Shown here piece after piece: positions 19,973 through 29,524 of a stretch of 64,000 nt of DNA. Source of the DNA: Clostridium yunnanense (GTDB lineage Bacteria > Bacillota > Clostridia > Clostridiales > Clostridiaceae); the NCBI RefSeq assembly GCF_016595795.1, contig NZ_JAENHN010000045.1:1-64000 (forward strand), written 5' to 3'. A model generated the notes under the pieces. It searched no databases and was not told where the DNA came from. It was given only the letters and a program-made list of their open reading frames with translations. The first letter of the stretch is position 1. The number at the start of each line of letters is the position of its first letter. The position numbers were made by a program, and so were the translations under genes.

Positions 19973-22840
19973 TTAAAGTACTGCTCTAAGAAATCTTCCT
20001 GTGTGGGAAGTTTCAATCTTTGCTATCTGTTCTGGTGTACCTTCTGCTACCACATATCCTCCTCCAGTTCCACCTTCTGGTCCCATATCGATGATGTAAT
20101 CAGCAGACTTTATCACATCTAAATGATGCTCTATCACAAGCACTGTATGCCCTTTATCAACAAGTTTTCCTAAAGAGTAAATTAACTTTTGAATATCTGA
20201 AAGATGAAGACCAGTTGTTGGCTCATCTAATATATAAAGATTGTGTGCTCCTCTCTTTATCTTTGAAAGCTCATAAGCTAGTTTCACTCTTTGCGCTTCC
20301 CCACCAGATAGAGTTGTTGAGCTTTGGCCTAGTCTCATATATCCTAATCCAAGTTCGTTAACTATTTCTAATTTATGTTTTAGATACCTATGATCTTTAA
20401 AAAACTCAAGTGCTTCTTCTACCGTCATTTCAAGTACATCTGCAATGGTTTTTCCCTTATATTTAATCTCAAGACCTTCATCAGAAAAGCGCATTCCCTT
20501 ACATACAGGACATATTGTTTCAATGTCAGCCATGAACTGGAGGTTTGTTACAAGAATTCCATCTCCACCACAATGTTCACATCTAGTTCCATTGGCATGG
20601 GTTAAGCTGAAATCAATTTCTTTATATCCTCTTTCTACTGCTTCAGGCTGCATAGCAAAAATCTGACGTATCTTATCATAGACACCTATATAAGTTGCAG
20701 GATTTGACTTGCTATTTCTACCAATAGGAGTCTGATCAATATTTATCACATTGTTTACTAGTTCTGCCCCAAAAACAAAATCATGTTCTCCTGAGACTAT
20801 TCTAGCTCCAGTTTTATTAACCTTAAGCTGCTTATAAAGTATCTCATTGATTAAAGAACTTTTTCCAGAACCAGACACTCCGGTAACACAGATAAAAACA
20901 CCAAGAGGTATATCAAGATCTACATTTTTAAGGTTGTTCTCTCTTGCACCTTGGATTGACAAGAAGTTATCATCTAGATTTCTTCTCTGCTTAGGTACAG
21001 GTATATGTGCTGTACCGGCTAAATACTGCCCTGTTATTGACTGAGGTTCTCTCATGATATCTTCAACTGTACCTGAAGCCACTATATTGCCACCATGAAC
21101 ACCAGGTCCTGGGCCTATTTCAATAATATAATCAGCACTTCTTATGGTATCTATATCATGTTCTACCACAATAACTGTATTTCCTATATCTCTAAGTTTT
21201 TTCATTGTATCTATGACTCTCATAGAATCTCTTGGATGGAGTCCGATACTTGGTTCATCCATTACATATAACATCCCCATAAGCTCACTACTTATTTGTG
21301 TAGACATCTTAATTCTTTGCATCTCACCACCTGAAATGCTGTCACTTCTTCTTCCAAGATTTATATAGTGAAGCCCAATGTCTATAAGGAGCTTTAGCCT
21401 TGAACTAATTTCACTAATAATAGTATTTGCAACTTCCTCAATATCTTTCTCAAAGTTTAATTTCTGTAAAAAGTTCAATAGTTCTGGTAATTGCATTCTG
21501 CTTAACTTATCTATATTCTCTCCACCAACGGTAACCTGGAGTCTTTGAGTTTTTAGTCTTGCACCGTGACACTCTGGACAGACTTTTTCTATCATACAAT
21601 CTTTAATGAAACTTGGTTCAAAAGCCTCGGTAGTAGATGACTTTCTTATATAATTCTTGTACCAGCTCTCCAACTCGTATACAAATCCTTTAAAAGGTCT
21701 AGCCCTACCAGTTATCCAGTTTTTCTTTTCTGAAAAAGGTGGTTGCAGCATTTCTACAACTTCTCCCTTAGTTCCATAAAACAGTATGTCATGAATATGC
21801 TTTGGAAGGTCTTTAAAAGGGGTATCAAGACTAAAGTCATATTTCTGCGAAAGACTATACATTATCACCGTCCTGTAACTATCCCTTCCAGCTGGACTGA
21901 ACACGGAGCTTTTAAGGGCCCCTTTGTTTATGCTTTTTTCAGGTGCAACAATTAAAAATCTTGGCTCCACAACATAGGACATTCCTACTCCTAAACAAGT
22001 ATGACATGAACTTGTAGGAGAATTGAAGGAAAAGTGAAAAGGCTGCATCTCACATAGAATATAGTGATGCTCTAAGCAACCAAAATCTTTGTAAAATGAA
22101 GGATCCACCGCTCCAATAACCTCTACTTTAATCATAATATCTTCATCTAGTGCTACCATTGCAGCCTCAATGGATTTTGTAAGCTGAATATAAGTGTCTT
22201 GTCTTAAGGTAAAGCGATCTATTACCAATTCTATTTTATAATCTTTATTTTCATCAAGTTCCCTTTTTTCGGCTAAAGAAAAAGGTTCTCCATCTATCAA
22301 CAAGTTTCTATACCCCTTTTCTCTTATCAGATGAAAGGTATACTCATAGTCTTCTCCAAATATTTTATATATTGGTGCTCTAAGTTCAACAACTGTACCT
22401 ATTGGAAGTGTTGAGATATGTTCGGCTATCTGAGCTGCAGATAATTGCTTTAGAGGCTTTCCACACTCTGGGCAAGTGCCTACTCCTGCTGTAGAAAACA
22501 AAAGCCTCATATAATCATTTATGTCTGTAACTGTACCTACCGTTGAACGTGGATTGTTGTTACTTTTTTTCTGCTCGATGGCTATAACAGGGGACAATCC
22601 TCTCACATAGTCTACATTAGCTTTCTTTAGCTGGCTTATACGGCTTTTAGCAAAGTTTGATATAGAATCAAGAAATCTCCTCTGTCCTTCTCCATATATA
22701 ACATCGAAGGCTAAAGAGGATTTACCAGAACCTGATACCCCAGTGATGACGGTAAGTTTATCCCTAGGAATCTCTACAGATATATTTTTCAAATTATTTT
22801 GCTTAGCTCCTGATACCTCAATACTTGTTCTTATAGACAT
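19973..22840 (-). CDS. UvrA-like ABC ATPase (UvrA paralogue)
   Basis: A 955-residue protein with the two ABC modules of excinuclease UvrA. Walker A motifs are GVSGSGKSSLAFDV (about 34) and GVSGSGKSSLINE (about 650), and ABC signatures are SISGGEMQRIKM and TLSGGEAQRVKLA. Zinc-finger cysteines are present (CPECGKPL, CPECHG, CEHCGG and CPVCKG). A UvrB-binding-like insert (YKIFGEDYEYTF...) is present but diverged. Its isolation from uvrB, and neighbours that include a nucleotidyltransferase and an AraC/GyrI-like regulator, suggest an accessory UvrA2, possibly for drug-damaged DNA. It could still act in canonical repair. Confidence 0.88.
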   Translation of the reverse strand: MSIRTSIEVSGAKQNNLKNISVEIPRDKLTVITGVSGSGKSSLAFDVIYGEGQRRFLDSISNFAKSRISQLKKANVDYVRGLSPVIAIEQKKSNNNPRSTVGTVTDINDYMRLLFSTAGVGTCPECGKPLKQLSAAQIAEHISTLPIGTVVELRAPIYKIFGEDYEYTFHLIREKGYRNLLIDGEPFSLAEKRELDENKDYKIELVIDRFTLRQDTYIQLTKSIEAAMVALDEDIMIKVEVIGAVDPSFYKDFGCLEHHYILCEMQPFHFSFNSPTSSCHTCLGVGMSYVVEPRFLIVAPEKSINKGALKSSVFSPAGRDSYRTVIMYSLSQKYDFSLDTPFKDLPKHIHDILFYGTKGEVVEMLQPPFSEKKNWITGRARPFKGFVYELESWYKNYIRKSSTTEAFEPSFIKDCMIEKVCPECHGARLKTQRLQVTVGGENIDKLSRMQLPELLNFLQKLNFEKDIEEVANTIISEISSRLKLLIDIGLHYINLGRRSDSISGGEMQRIKMSTQISSELMGMLYVMDEPSIGLHPRDSMRVIDTMKKLRDIGNTVIVVEHDIDTIRSADYIIEIGPGPGVHGGNIVASGTVEDIMREPQSITGQYLAGTAHIPVPKQRRNLDDNFLSIQGARENNLKNVDLDIPLGVFICVTGVSGSGKSSLINEILYKQLKVNKTGARIVSGEHDFVFGAELVNNVINIDQTPIGRNSKSNPATYIGVYDKIRQIFAMQPEAVERGYKEIDFSLTHANGTRCEHCGGDGILVTNLQFMADIETICPVCKGMRFSDEGLEIKYKGKTIADVLEMTVEEALEFFKDHRYLKHKLEIVNELGLGYMRLGQSSTTLSGGEAQRVKLAYELSKIKRGAHNLYILDEPTTGLHLSDIQKLIYSLGKLVDKGHTVLVIEHHLDVIKSADYIIDMGPEGGTGGGYVVAEGTPEQIAKIETSHTGRFLRAVL

Positions 22841-22902
22841 ATTCCAACCCCTCTCTTATTTTCAAAGTATAGATATTTATTAAATATTAAAAAATTCAAA
22901 GT

Positions 22903-23823
22903 TTAAACGTCTGGTATCCACAAAAAGCCCAGTTCTTCCACTGCAAGCTTGCTTTTAGGTGTTATACGAATTGTTTGTGATACTTTTTCAATAACACCTT
23001 TGTCAGCGAGATACTCAAATATCCCAATAAGAAAATGGCTTTCCACATGAAAATGCTTAGAAATAAGTGTACTGGTCTTTATTTGTTCATCTGACATATA
23101 TTCAATTACAGGCTTTTTTATAATATCAAGATGCTTCATTAGGTACTGATCAAGTTTATCTATGGCTTTCGAAACTTCTTCTTCACTAAAGTGATGAGAC
23201 ATTGCATCCTGATAGAAGCTAGTAATTACTTCTGGATTCAGTTTAAGAACCTTTTGTATAGCCTCTCGAGAGGTTGGCTCACCATTTAAGCATAGTTCCA
23301 TATCTGCTATAACTTCTGCAGCCTTTAAAAGATAATACTGTGCATAAAGAAGATCTTTCCTAGCAATGAGCCACTTCTGACATTTATCATATATGCCAAC
23401 AAGAATACAGGCTCTATAAAAAGTTGATAGCGCAATATCATCACTCCCTATGATTTTCATATCCTCAAAATACTCATAGAGACTATCGTCGTTGGTATAC
23501 ACAATCTTACCCTTTGAGAAATAGGATTGAGAAAAAGTTCCTCCGAGGTTTCTTTCTAGGCCTCTTTTAAATGAACTTCTTAACATAAGGTCAACATTGA
23601 TAGTTATACCATCTTCCACTATGCAATAAGATGTGCTTTTAAGACTCTGATCTCTGACAACTAAGGTCATGTCAATATCACTTTTTTCCCAAACAACATC
23701 ATAAGCCACGCTGCCACAGACAATAACTGCAATAACATTAGGATCATCCTTAACTTTACTGACAAAGCTATTTACTGCAGCATTATATCTATCTTTTAAC
23801 TCTGCCTGAAGTATATCATCCAT
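22903..23823 (-). CDS. nucleotidyltransferase-domain protein
   Basis: A 306-residue protein with the polymerase-beta-type nucleotidyltransferase motif GSVAYDVVWEKSDIDM (about 35-50), including Gly-Ser and the Asp-x-Asp metal ligands, and an alpha-helical C-terminal half. The last 70 residues look like a winged helix (STLISKHFHVESHFLIGIFEYL). The fold resembles antibiotic nucleotidyltransferases and minimal NTases; the substrate is unknown. The ATG at 23823 follows AAAGGA. It lies 62 bp upstream of the uvrA-like gene on the same strand and diverges from an AraC/GyrI-like regulator. Confidence 0.75.
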   Translation of the reverse strand: MDDILQAELKDRYNAAVNSFVSKVKDDPNVIAVIVCGSVAYDVVWEKSDIDMTLVVRDQSLKSTSYCIVEDGITINVDLMLRSSFKRGLERNLGGTFSQSYFSKGKIVYTNDDSLYEYFEDMKIIGSDDIALSTFYRACILVGIYDKCQKWLIARKDLLYAQYYLLKAAEVIADMELCLNGEPTSREAIQKVLKLNPEVITSFYQDAMSHHFSEEEVSKAIDKLDQYLMKHLDIIKKPVIEYMSDEQIKTSTLISKHFHVESHFLIGIFEYLADKGVIEKVSQTIRITPKSKLAVEELGFLWIPDV

Positions 23824-23944
23824 AATCTCAAATCCTTTCGTTCCATTAATTAAAGAAACATTTGTTGTTACCATTTAGCTTATGATACAATTATACTTGT
23901 CTTTTTTTATCAATACAGGACAAAAATTGCTGGAGTTGAGAATA

Positions 23945-24835
23945 ATGGATAATTATTTATTAGAAATAATACTGAGTACAACTGAATATATTGAAGATAA
24001 TCTTTTAGAGCCTTTAACTCTTGACAGCATATCTGAAAATGTTAATATTTCAAAATTTCATTTACTCAGAATATGGAAGGGTGCAACCTCCACAGGTTTG
24101 ATGGAATATGTTCGAAGAAGGAGAATTGCTTTATCTCTAAGTGATCTAATCCACGAACGAAGCAATATCGAATTCATTTCTTCAAAATACTCCTTTGGCT
24201 CTGAAAGAACCTATAACAGAGTTTTCAAGGAAGAGTTTAACATCACCCCTGCAAAATGGCGTAGAAATCCATGCCCACTAGAAATTTTAGACAAGTTTAA
24301 CGCAAATTTTATGAATTGTTCAGGAGAAGGTCTTATTTTCTTTCGCTCAATAACAGTCTTTCCTGCTTTCTCAATTGCAGGACATGAATATATGGTGGAT
24401 ATTGAAGAAAATAAAAGATCACAAATAGCAAATAAATACGGTCTAGATTTTTTCTACAATCATCGATTAAGAGTTTTTAATCCAATACAAAAGGATGTGT
24501 ATATAGGTTTTACTACAATTCCAGATGAATTAACAAGCTATACCTTCTACCAACCTTCCATACAGATATGTGAAAACAGTATTGTACCAGAAGACATGAA
24601 AGTAAAACATGTTATTCCTCACAAATATGGCGTCTTTACTTATATGGGGCTTCATCGTCCTGAAGAAATATCCTCAAAGAATTTAGCTGAAATATGGGAT
24701 CATGTTTTTAACACCTGGATGCCTACAATCCAATTTGATTTAAGGGAAAAATTTAGATTTGAGTATATAAACTATGCAAAGTGTAATAAAAACTACTGCG
24801 AATGTGATTTATATTTTCCTATATCATTTTTATAA
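23945..24835 (+). CDS. AraC family regulator with GyrI-like effector domain
   Basis: A 296-residue protein: an N-terminal AraC-type double HTH (about 1-105; LTLDSISENVNISKFHLLRIWK, FNITPAKWRRNP) joined to a C-terminal GyrI-like small-molecule binding domain (about 130-290; HVIPHKYGVFTYMGLH). Regulators of this layout (Rob/SoxS-like, GyrI-fused) often answer to drugs or lipophilic compounds. The ATG at 23945 has GGAG upstream, while the earlier ATG at 23882 has no RBS. It diverges from the nucleotidyltransferase/uvrA-like pair and may control it. Confidence 0.85.
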   Translation: MDNYLLEIILSTTEYIEDNLLEPLTLDSISENVNISKFHLLRIWKGATSTGLMEYVRRRRIALSLSDLIHERSNIEFISSKYSFGSERTYNRVFKEEFNITPAKWRRNPCPLEILDKFNANFMNCSGEGLIFFRSITVFPAFSIAGHEYMVDIEENKRSQIANKYGLDFFYNHRLRVFNPIQKDVYIGFTTIPDELTSYTFYQPSIQICENSIVPEDMKVKHVIPHKYGVFTYMGLHRPEEISSKNLAEIWDHVFNTWMPTIQFDLREKFRFEYINYAKCNKNYCECDLYFPISFL

Positions 24836-24898
24836 AGGTGCTGTCAAATCACTGTATTTAAATTAATTGGTTAATCAAGAAAGTGAGGAAATTAATAA

Positions 24899-25045
24899 AT
24901 GGAACTAAATTTAGGAATAATACAACATAAATTTATTCATAAGCCTCTGCTAATTGGTGGAAAGGCAATGGAAATACCGAAATATCATAAAGATCTTGAA
25001 CTTGTGGTGGATTTAGTTTTAAAAAAGGCATATGGGAAAGTATAA
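24899..25045 (+). pseudogene. truncated nucleotidyltransferase-like remnant
   Basis: A 48-codon frame with a good RBS (GTGAGGA) encodes FIHKPLLIGGKAMEIPKY, resembling the opening of small nucleotidyltransferase proteins in which a GGKAMEYYGLR-like segment is followed by DIDLVV. Here it jumps to a shortened DLELVVDLVLKKAYGKV and stops, so the body of the domain is gone, probably by internal deletion. A clear terminator follows. Confidence 0.5.
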
Positions 25046-25055
25046 ATCAAATACA

Positions 25056-25095
25056 AAAACCTATGCTAAAACTGAATTTAAGCATAGGTTTTTTA
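25056..25095 (+). terminator. terminator after the nucleotidyltransferase remnant
   Basis: Perfect arms AAAACCTATGCT (25056-25067) and AGCATAGGTTTT (25081-25092) followed by T residues. Confidence 0.85.
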
Positions 25096-25194
25096 TTGTA
25101 AATTTTCTTGTTAAAATGACAGCAATTATTTGTTTTGCACCTCTAAATTAAACTCGTTAATAATGCCACAGGTCTTTTTATAATTAATCTTATA

Positions 25195-28100
25195 TTAAAC
25201 TGCTTTCCACAAAGCTGCAACTACTGGTGGTTCCCAACCAGCCAGTGCAGTATGACCTTGAAGACATATATAGTTAACTCCGTTATAAGAAACTATGTCC
25301 CCTGTCTTATACGTAGCTCCCGCTGTCCATGCTGGATAACCTTGACTTGCTACGGTTACAGTTACTGTGTTTGAAGTAATTGATTTTCCTGCAGCGTCAT
25401 ATAAGACTATTGTATAGCTATAACTTCCTGCAGCCTTATTGCTAATCTGTGTTGTTAGTGTCACGGAGGAGGTATTGCCTGCAGTTAAAGTACCTGTTGC
25501 TATTTGGTTTGCTCCTTCAAAGAACTTATAGCTAGTTGCAGTATTATTTGCTGATACTACTGCTGTTAGAGTGTATGCACCACTTGTAACAGTACTAGCA
25601 GATAAAGTTGCTGCCTTTAAGGTATTAGAATTTCCAACTGTTACTGTTATTTTATTTGAAATTGCTGATAGATTTGATGCATCGTACACCACAAAAGTAT
25701 AATCATAGTTTCCTGCACTCTTACCAGTAACCTGATTTGTTAAAGTTACTGATGAAGAGTTTCCAGCTGTTAGAGTACCAGTAGCTATTTGGTTCGTTCC
25801 TTCAAATAGTTTGTATGAGGTTGCAGTATTATTTGCTGGTATTACTGCTGTTAGAGCATAACTTCCGTTAGTTACTGTCCCTACTGCTAAACTCGCCGCC
25901 TTTAAGGTATTCGAAGCTCCAACCGTTACTGTAACTTTATTTGAAGTTGCTGATAAACTTAAAGAATCATATACTACTACAGTGTAATCATAGCTTCCAG
26001 TACTCTTACCAGTTATTTGCTTTGTTAAAGTTACTGTCGAAGTATTTCCTGCTGTCAAAGTACCACTTGCTATCTGTGCTGCACCTTCAAATATTTTATA
26101 CGAAGTAGCTGTATTATATGCTGGTACTACTGCTGTTAAGGTATAACTTCCGTTTGATACTGTCCCAGCAGATAAGGATGCTGCCTTTAAGGTATTTACA
26201 TTGGTACTATTTAATTTTATTGGGTTTTTCAAATATCTTTGAGCCTTAGTTATCCACCAGTATCCGTCAGGCGCTGGTGAGCCAGTAGCATGAGTACTTG
26301 GACCAACCCCGGCTCCAAAAAGCAAGGATATTATTCCAGCATCCTTCGCTTCCTGCATATGAGCACCCCAAGTTACAGTATCTCCACTAATGGTTATCTT
26401 AGGGTCTTTGGCATCACTTTTCCCAAAGTAAGTAGCTCTATTTCCAGCTCCAGGTTTAAAGCTATCTCCAAAGAAATAAGTTGAAGCCGAGTCTTCATAG
26501 CTTCCTATTGCATCTGTAAGATCTGCGAAGCTTCCACCGTTATACGGGTTAGCCTCAAGAGTACTATTTATCCTTCCTACAGGAAGCTGCCATAGTATTG
26601 CTGGCTTTTTAGTTTGTTCATTTAAAGTTTTAACATACAATAAATAGTTGTTCCAAATATCTGAATTCCAAAACCAGGTTGAAGCCTGTGGATTGTCCTT
26701 AGCTCCACTTTCAGCCGCTCCATCAAGCCCATATTTATCTATTGATATAAAATCAGCTCCGTTAGAAGTTATTCCTGCTGCCATATAGAAATTAGCTGTT
26801 TCTGTTGCTGCCTGTTTTATAAACTGTCTTCCAGCATCCCATCCCACATCTTCAGTTTTGTGTAAAAGCCCTTTAGAAGGAACTTGTCCACTATAAGACC
26901 ATATATTAAACTGCCATCCAAAATACGCTGTTTTATAGTATTTTCTTACAGTATAATTAATTGCTTGAACTAGTCCGTTTACATTATTCCCAAAGGTAGG
27001 ATCTTTTGTTTTATCTAATATTCCTGAAGAATAAGCTGCATCTACTACTGCAGAAATCTTATCAGGAGTTGTACCTGATTGCTGCATCATATATCCAAGG
27101 AAATCTGGTTCGAAAAGAAGTCCTATAGTTTCATCTCCGCCATATTGCGCACAGATGTCTAATAAAAACTTTAGGTCTTTGAAATATGCTTCCATGTAGG
27201 CTTTATCATTGATATGAGCTTTATCTACATCATAGCTTTCACTACCATCCGGTATATTATAGTACACAAAGAAAGGAATCATTCCAAGCTTTAAGCTTTC
27301 GGTTATATAACTCTTAGCTCTTGCTCCTTCTTCAGTAGACCATGTCCTCCAGCCGTTTGTAGGTCCTCCATTTATATAGATATATCTAATGTCTGAACGT
27401 TTGTTTTTATCATCAGTACTAGTATCTTTCCAGAAGTTTAGGTCGCTGTCAGTATCTTCAGAAACTTGTCCAACAGATACATAGTCAGGCATTCCAGGTA
27501 AAGTTCCATCAGCTTTTTTAACTCTTATTCCAAACTGTCTAACCTCTCCTGTAACTTGATCTACTATTTTTATTCCGCTTCTACCAGCAGCTAGTCCTTC
27601 AAACCTCACTGTATTTCCGCTTATCATAGTTGCTTTTACTGAAGCAGAATTACTTGAAATCACTTTAAAACTACTGCTTGAGTTATTAGAATTTGTAATC
27701 TTATAATCTTTTGAGCCTTGAGGTATGGTATATTGCAGTTTAACACCATCGTTGTCAATTCCATCGATAAGTATTTTTGTTCCTCCGTCTTTTCCTACTT
27801 GGACACCTAACGTAGAGCTAGTGCTAGTTCCATAACTATTGATTAGCTGCACATAATAATTATAGGTTCCAATTGCTGATCTATTACGTATTGGTATAAC
27901 AAAACTTTGAGGATTTGGAGAATTATCTTGTAAGGCTCCCTGGCTTACAACCTTGTAATCCCCACTGATTCCTAATCTTTCATATAGTTTATAACTTGTC
28001 CCATTGTTTCCATACCAAAGATTAACTGAGATGTCGTAGTTTCCATCGTAATCTCCTCCACTTTGATTTGAGGACAATACTGGTACTCCTGGAATCCCAG

Positions 28101-28200
28101 AAGCTGCTGCAAAAACTTTAGCTGTGGGAAGTAAGGTAATAGTCATGAATGCAATTAACAATGCCGTCAAAATTCTTTTAAAGCATTTTTTTGTTGACAT
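25195..28200 (-). CDS. secreted modular protein with putative glycoside hydrolase domain and chitin-binding module
   Basis: 1001 residues. A signal peptide (1-31, ending KVFAAA) is followed by a beta-sandwich module like those in chitinases (35-135), a small Ig-like region, and a TIM-barrel-like domain (about 235-665; KLGMIPFFVYYN, GLLFEPDFLGYM, FISIDKYGLDG, AILWQLPVGR). Then come three tandem repeats of about 95 residues (670-954), each starting TLKAA and containing NTATSYK and TLTAGN, and a C-terminal CBM5/12 (955-1001; YPAWTAGATYKTGDIVSYNG) with its usual aromatic residues. It probably acts outside the cell on chitin or another beta-glucan. I cannot assign the barrel to a GH family; Glu in FEPDF is a candidate acid/base. 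Confidence 0.75.
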   Translation of the reverse strand: MSTKKCFKRILTALLIAFMTITLLPTAKVFAAASGIPGVPVLSSNQSGGDYDGNYDISVNLWYGNNGTSYKLYERLGISGDYKVVSQGALQDNSPNPQSFVIPIRNRSAIGTYNYYVQLINSYGTSTSSTLGVQVGKDGGTKILIDGIDNDGVKLQYTIPQGSKDYKITNSNNSSSSFKVISSNSASVKATMISGNTVRFEGLAAGRSGIKIVDQVTGEVRQFGIRVKKADGTLPGMPDYVSVGQVSEDTDSDLNFWKDTSTDDKNKRSDIRYIYINGGPTNGWRTWSTEEGARAKSYITESLKLGMIPFFVYYNIPDGSESYDVDKAHINDKAYMEAYFKDLKFLLDICAQYGGDETIGLLFEPDFLGYMMQQSGTTPDKISAVVDAAYSSGILDKTKDPTFGNNVNGLVQAINYTVRKYYKTAYFGWQFNIWSYSGQVPSKGLLHKTEDVGWDAGRQFIKQAATETANFYMAAGITSNGADFISIDKYGLDGAAESGAKDNPQASTWFWNSDIWNNYLLYVKTLNEQTKKPAILWQLPVGRINSTLEANPYNGGSFADLTDAIGSYEDSASTYFFGDSFKPGAGNRATYFGKSDAKDPKITISGDTVTWGAHMQEAKDAGIISLLFGAGVGPSTHATGSPAPDGYWWITKAQRYLKNPIKLNSTNVNTLKAASLSAGTVSNGSYTLTAVVPAYNTATSYKIFEGAAQIASGTLTAGNTSTVTLTKQITGKSTGSYDYTVVVYDSLSLSATSNKVTVTVGASNTLKAASLAVGTVTNGSYALTAVIPANNTATSYKLFEGTNQIATGTLTAGNSSSVTLTNQVTGKSAGNYDYTFVVYDASNLSAISNKITVTVGNSNTLKAATLSASTVTSGAYTLTAVVSANNTATSYKFFEGANQIATGTLTAGNTSSVTLTTQISNKAAGSYSYTIVLYDAAGKSITSNTVTVTVASQGYPAWTAGATYKTGDIVSYNGVNYICLQGHTALAGWEPPVVAALWKAV
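25339..26193 (-). repeat. three tandem 95-codon repeats inside the secreted protein gene
   Basis: Three consecutive in-frame units of about 285 bp encode nearly identical beta-rich modules (Ser/Thr-rich, no Cys), likely spacers between catalytic and chitin-binding parts. The DNA copies share long identical stretches, so the region may expand or contract by recombination. Confidence 0.75.
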
Positions 28201-28526
28201 TTGGCCACCTCTTCACATTTAATATTCACTTATATTTTTACATTTTGTTTACTAATTGTCAATTACTTCAATTAGTGAACTCAAAATTTTATATTTAGTG
28301 ACCTTATTTTTGCACTTCAACTTTATATATCTACAAATTCTTTTTTCTCCTAGTGGATATTTACACCATACAAGCTAGAATCTCAGGTTTTAATTCGTCC
28401 GAAATCATAATGAAATGAATTTAATAACTCAGCAAATCAGTATCAAAAATAAAGCTCCAAAGTTAACTTTATATCCTAATGTTTTATTCTTTGCAAAAAT
28501 AAATTGCACCTTTCATATACAAATGT

Positions 28527-28557
28527 TACAATACAACTATTGTAATATTATTACAAT
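28527..28557. promoter_or_regulatory. overlapping palindromes, possible operator
   Basis: TACAATA, 4 bp, TATTGTA (28527-28544) overlaps a perfect 19-bp palindrome ATTGTAATATTATTACAAT (28539-28557). They lie just upstream of a TATAAT at 28584-28589 that serves the secreted hydrolase at 28625. The rest of the 420-bp gap from 28201 shows no gene. Confidence 0.45.
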
Positions 28558-28624
28558 AATTCATTTATTTTTCTACTTACACCTATAATTAAACAAATAA
28601 ATTAAAATCAAGGGGGATCTTAAC

Positions 28625-29371
28625 ATGAAAAAGAGAAAATTGTTTTACACAGTAGTTATTTCATCTATTTTAACATTAGGTTTATCTGTACAAGCATTCG
28701 CAGCAACTACCACTTCAAATCATACACCTTTATCACAACAAACTATGGATAAAGCTTTGGAAAAAGCAAAATCTACTCCTTCTTCAGAAACATTGAAGGA
28801 ACTAAATAAAACCTTAGCTAATAAAAAAGTAGTTAATGACCCTAAAACAAGCACAGCTAAATCACTGGCATCACAAATATCTTCATTATCAGCAATTTCA
28901 AGTGGTACTTATCCCACAAGAAAGGGTGTAATACTAGTTACTGATGATAAATATTCTGGTATTATTCCTCTTGGACATGGAGCAATAGTTTACTCAGCTT
29001 CAGAAGTTGTAGAAGCTTTAAATACTGGAGTTGTTATTGGAAAAAACAACTGGGATACAACAAGAAATGCATGTGCTGCAGGTACGGTGACATCAACAAC
29101 TGTAGATCAGGATGCTGCTGCTGCTGAATGGTGTAAAAGTAAGGTAGGTACACCTTATAACTATGATTACTATAACATGTCTACAAGATCAAAGTTCTAC
29201 TGCTCACAACTTGTTTGGGCTAGCTTTAAAGATAATTATGGTATTGACCTAAATACTAGTTCATACGATATTAGTGTTTTTGGCCTAACTGCATCAGCAA
29301 TTCATCCTACAGAGCTACTGACTAATGATAACGTAGCTGTTACCTATAGAAATAATTGGGACGTTAATTAA
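28625..29371 (+). CDS. secreted YiiX-like NlpC/P60-superfamily cysteine hydrolase
   Basis: A 248-residue protein with a signal peptide (1-26, VQAFAA), a helical linker (about 35-90) and a circularly permuted papain-like domain. The histidine is in PLGHGAIVYS and the catalytic Cys in FYCSQLVWASFKD, with a following AIHPTELL typical of YiiX/YycO-like proteins. Such enzymes hydrolyse amide or ester bonds in peptidoglycan or lipids; the substrate here is unknown. A strong AAGGGGGA RBS precedes the ATG. It diverges from the chitin-binding protein gene. Confidence 0.8.
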   Translation: MKKRKLFYTVVISSILTLGLSVQAFAATTTSNHTPLSQQTMDKALEKAKSTPSSETLKELNKTLANKKVVNDPKTSTAKSLASQISSLSAISSGTYPTRKGVILVTDDKYSGIIPLGHGAIVYSASEVVEALNTGVVIGKNNWDTTRNACAAGTVTSTTVDQDAAAAEWCKSKVGTPYNYDYYNMSTRSKFYCSQLVWASFKDNYGIDLNTSSYDISVFGLTASAIHPTELLTNDNVAVTYRNNWDVN

Positions 29372-29524
29372 TATAACATTACTTATAATTAAGAAGTTTA
29401 GCTATAGTTATCTACCTAAATTAAAATAAATTACTTCCTGCCAATAAAATGTACATGCATAAGTGATTTGTGCTTCTTAATTGTACATTTTATTGTGCAC
29501 ATTTTTGAGAATCGAGGTGATTTG

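Noticed and set aside
28201-28520. Possible small gene between the two divergent secreted-protein genes
   Set aside because: No frame with RBS or protein-like composition was found.
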